Under the pieces are notes generated by a model, which was not told the origin of the DNA, searched no databases, and saw only the letters and a list, made by a program, of their open reading frames with translations. Of a stretch of 14,827 bases of DNA, positions 12,805-14,827 are shown piece after piece. Source of the stretch: JAQVSH01 sp964451605. Its GTDB lineage: Bacteria; Bacteroidota; Bacteroidia; Bacteroidales; UBA4181. The stretch is taken from positions 1-14,827 of the forward strand of contig CAYVJA010000061.1 in the NCBI GenBank assembly GCA_964451605.1, written 5' to 3'. The translations under genes and the position numbers were made by a program. The first letter of the stretch is position 1; the number at the start of each line of letters is the position of its first letter.

Positions 12805-14827
12805 ATGTCGGTTCGCAGGTTTGTAGCTTTTCTGTTGGGTTGTCTGGTGTTGTTTTGTGGTTCGGGTTGCAGTAAGGACGAGCCGCAATCGGGGGAGAAT
12901 CGTCTGCTTTCGTTTGGGTTTTTGCCTGAAGACAATTCGGCGCTGCCGTTTGCCTGTACGGGTGTGATTGATGATGCATCGGGGCAGGTTGCGGTTTCGG
13001 TACCTTATGGAACGCCGCTTACTTCGCTGGTTGCCAGTGTTTCTCTGCCTCCCTTTGCCACGATGAGTCCCACTCCCGATATCGCGAATAACTACTCCTC
13101 GCCTCTCCGTTTTACCATAACTGCCCAAAACGGAGCAACCCGCGACTATAGGGTAACTGTTACGGTTCTTCCCAATCTGCGTGTCATTCAGCAGTTTACC
13201 TTGTCTAAAAGCAGAAATCCCTACTTAGACCGCGATTACTCGGTACAAATCAATCAGGAGCAATGCACAGGTACGCTCGCTCTTCCGGCCGGTATGCCCA
13301 TCGATCGGGTTATTCCCACTATAACGGTTCCGCAGGGTTCGTCGGTTTCGCCCGCTTCCGGTTCGACGGTTAATTTCAATGCTCCGGTATCGTTCACAGT
13401 AACCGATAATTCGGGTCTCACGCAAAATTATGTCATCACCATCACTTCGGCCGCCGAGACTGCCACGCTGACCTCCTTACTCATCGAAGGAGCTGTCTGC
13501 CCTCTCAACACGGCCGATACCACCTATTTCTACGCGTTGCGTGAGGGTGCCACCTCCTTTACCCTCGATGGCACAGGAAATTCGCTCTCCGCATTCCGGA
13601 TTGAGGGAAAGCAGATTTCGCGGGGTGTAGCCACGCCTCTCTCCTTTTTTGAGCCTGGGAAAAAACTGAAAGTGACTCCTCTGAACCGTCTTGGGAGAGC
13701 GGGAAAATCGGTAAATCTTGTCCTCACCTCTCTTCCGGTTGTAGCAATCGAGGTGGACGCTGCCATTGTGAATGAGCCCAAAGTGGAGTGTTTTGTGGCC
13801 CTGATAGATCCTTCGGCAAAAACCAACCGGGCCGAACACTATTTTCCCCGTCACAGAGCCGGTATTGAGATCAGGGGAGGTATGGCACAAGGAGCCGCTA
13901 AGAAGTCGTACTCACTCGAATTTCGGCAAGATCACTCCGACGAAGAGGTGCTGCAGGGAACCGAACTGTTTGGGTTGCGCGACGACGGCGATTGGATTCT
14001 CGATGCCATGAATGTCGACCGGGCCCGGATGCGCAACCGTCTCAGCACCGATGTCTGGAATGCCATCAACACGCTCCCCTATGCTGTAACGGAACCCAAA
14101 GCCCGAAACGGTACACGGGGTCGCTTTGTTGAGCTGATTATTAACGGAAGTTATCAAGGTCTCTATTGCATGACCGAAAGGATCGACCGCAAACAACTCA
14201 ATATTGATGCGGAGGAGGGAATGATGTACAAAGGAACAGGTTGGTCGACGGCCACCGAGTTCATCAGCGGAGAGGCATCGTTCAACAACATCTACGACAG
14301 CTGGAGCGGGTGGGAGTTAGAATATCAGGGCACGAACCATATCCAGGCAGTTCCATCCGTCAAATGGGAACCCCTGCGAGACCTCATCCGGTTTACCGTG
14401 AATGCATCCGACGAAGAGTTCATAGCCCAAATTCCGAATCGGTTCGACCTCACAAATCTGGCCGATTACCTCCTCTTTATGAACATTGTGGGAGCCGACG
14501 ACAATACCGGGAAAAACTGCTTCTTCTCCTTTTACAGCAGCAATTTCTCCCAATTTTTCATCACCCCGTGGGATCTCGACGGCTCCTGGGGTCGCAAATG
14601 GAGTGGTGCGAAAATAGACCTGCGCGAAGATGACTTTATCGGCGTGACAGGCCCCATGCGGGTCGACTCGCGCTACTGCCGGCCGAACGCCTTCTTCCAG
14701 CGAGTGATGGCCCTGAACCCCGGCAATTTCCGCCAGATCCTGCAACAACGCTGGACTCTCCACCGCTCCGGCGAATTGACCTACAACCGATTCGCCGAAC
14801 GCCTCAACACCTACGGCACCCTCCTCA
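12805..14827 (+). CDS. Surface lipoprotein with Ig-like repeats and CotH kinase domain (partial at 3' end)
   Basis: The frame is open from ATG 12805 to the window edge, 674 codons without a stop, so the C-terminus is missing. A lipoprotein signal peptide ends at LVLFCGSGC (lipidated Cys22). The next residues SKDE, acidic right after the Cys, resemble the Bacteroidetes lipoprotein export signal for surface display. Two tandem beta-sandwich repeats follow at about 29-118 and 120-217, each closing with a similar pattern (NGATRDYRVTVTV; NSGLTQNYVITIT). A linker domain extends to about 325. From about 328 comes a CotH-type kinase domain with IRGGMAQGAAKKSYSLEF (356-373), the GADDNTGKN motif at 563-571 and PWDLDGSWG at 588-596, including the Asp residues expected to bind metal and nucleotide. 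CotH proteins are atypical protein kinases, best known from Bacillus spore coats; the target here is unknown. The gene follows mntP by 61 bp. Confidence 0.9.
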   Translation, partial: MSVRRFVAFLLGCLVLFCGSGCSKDEPQSGENRLLSFGFLPEDNSALPFACTGVIDDASGQVAVSVPYGTPLTSLVASVSLPPFATMSPTPDIANNYSSPLRFTITAQNGATRDYRVTVTVLPNLRVIQQFTLSKSRNPYLDRDYSVQINQEQCTGTLALPAGMPIDRVIPTITVPQGSSVSPASGSTVNFNAPVSFTVTDNSGLTQNYVITITSAAETATLTSLLIEGAVCPLNTADTTYFYALREGATSFTLDGTGNSLSAFRIEGKQISRGVATPLSFFEPGKKLKVTPLNRLGRAGKSVNLVLTSLPVVAIEVDAAIVNEPKVECFVALIDPSAKTNRAEHYFPRHRAGIEIRGGMAQGAAKKSYSLEFRQDHSDEEVLQGTELFGLRDDGDWILDAMNVDRARMRNRLSTDVWNAINTLPYAVTEPKARNGTRGRFVELIINGSYQGLYCMTERIDRKQLNIDAEEGMMYKGTGWSTATEFISGEASFNNIYDSWSGWELEYQGTNHIQAVPSVKWEPLRDLIRFTVNASDEEFIAQIPNRFDLTNLADYLLFMNIVGADDNTGKNCFFSFYSSNFSQFFITPWDLDGSWGRKWSGAKIDLREDDFIGVTGPMRVDSRYCRPNAFFQRVMALNPGNFRQILQQRWTLHRSGELTYNRFAERLNTYGTLL

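Overview
The window comes from a Bacteroidota genome, most likely order Bacteroidales. The protein families are typical of that group: a two-domain NadE, a Bacteroidetes-type CzcB adaptor with an extra N-terminal domain, a CotH-kinase surface lipoprotein, and a PDDEXK_2-family nuclease relative. Gene starts lack clear Shine-Dalgarno sequences, and several TAnnTTTG-like -7 elements are present. A run of 10 Ns at 7349-7358 marks a scaffold gap, so this is a draft or metagenome-derived assembly.

Layout. Positions 46-786 (-) hold a short, degenerate PD-(D/E)XK nuclease-family protein. It is divergent from nadE (972-2873, +), and the spacer between them carries two strong palindromes. nadE converges on a CNNM/CBS/CorC-type membrane protein (2911-4230, -). 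Divergent from that is a POTRA-less BamA/D15-type outer-membrane barrel (4275-5549, +). It converges, with only 15 bp between stops, on a four-gene metal-efflux block read leftward from about 11934. That block consists of a His/Cys-rich exported protein, a CusB/CzcB-like lipoprotein adaptor, a CusA/CzcA-like RND pump (split by the N gap) and a TolC-family outer-membrane protein. Rightward from 12177 come mntP (Mn2+ exporter) and a partial surface lipoprotein with two Ig-like repeats and a CotH kinase domain, which runs off the right edge.

How the genes work together. The adaptor, pump and TolC-like genes form one tripartite heavy-metal efflux system spanning both membranes. The pump and TolC-like genes overlap by 4 nt, and the adaptor and pump genes are 11 nt apart. 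The His-rich protein is probably a periplasmic or membrane-anchored metal binder. With the divergently transcribed mntP, about 7 kb of the window is devoted to metal export.

The most unusual signal is a set of period-8 tandem repeats with a constant hexamer plus a variable dinucleotide (AGAGCA+YY on one strand, TGCTCT on the other). They lie at 1-58, 2875-2928, 12094-12142 (broken by a hairpin) and 12744-12770. Three of these arrays touch the 3' ends of four genes within 0-2 nt, and two of them supply the stop codon itself. A second, unrelated family with the same 6+2 design (ATTATC plus two variable bases) follows the last array and abuts the CotH start codon.
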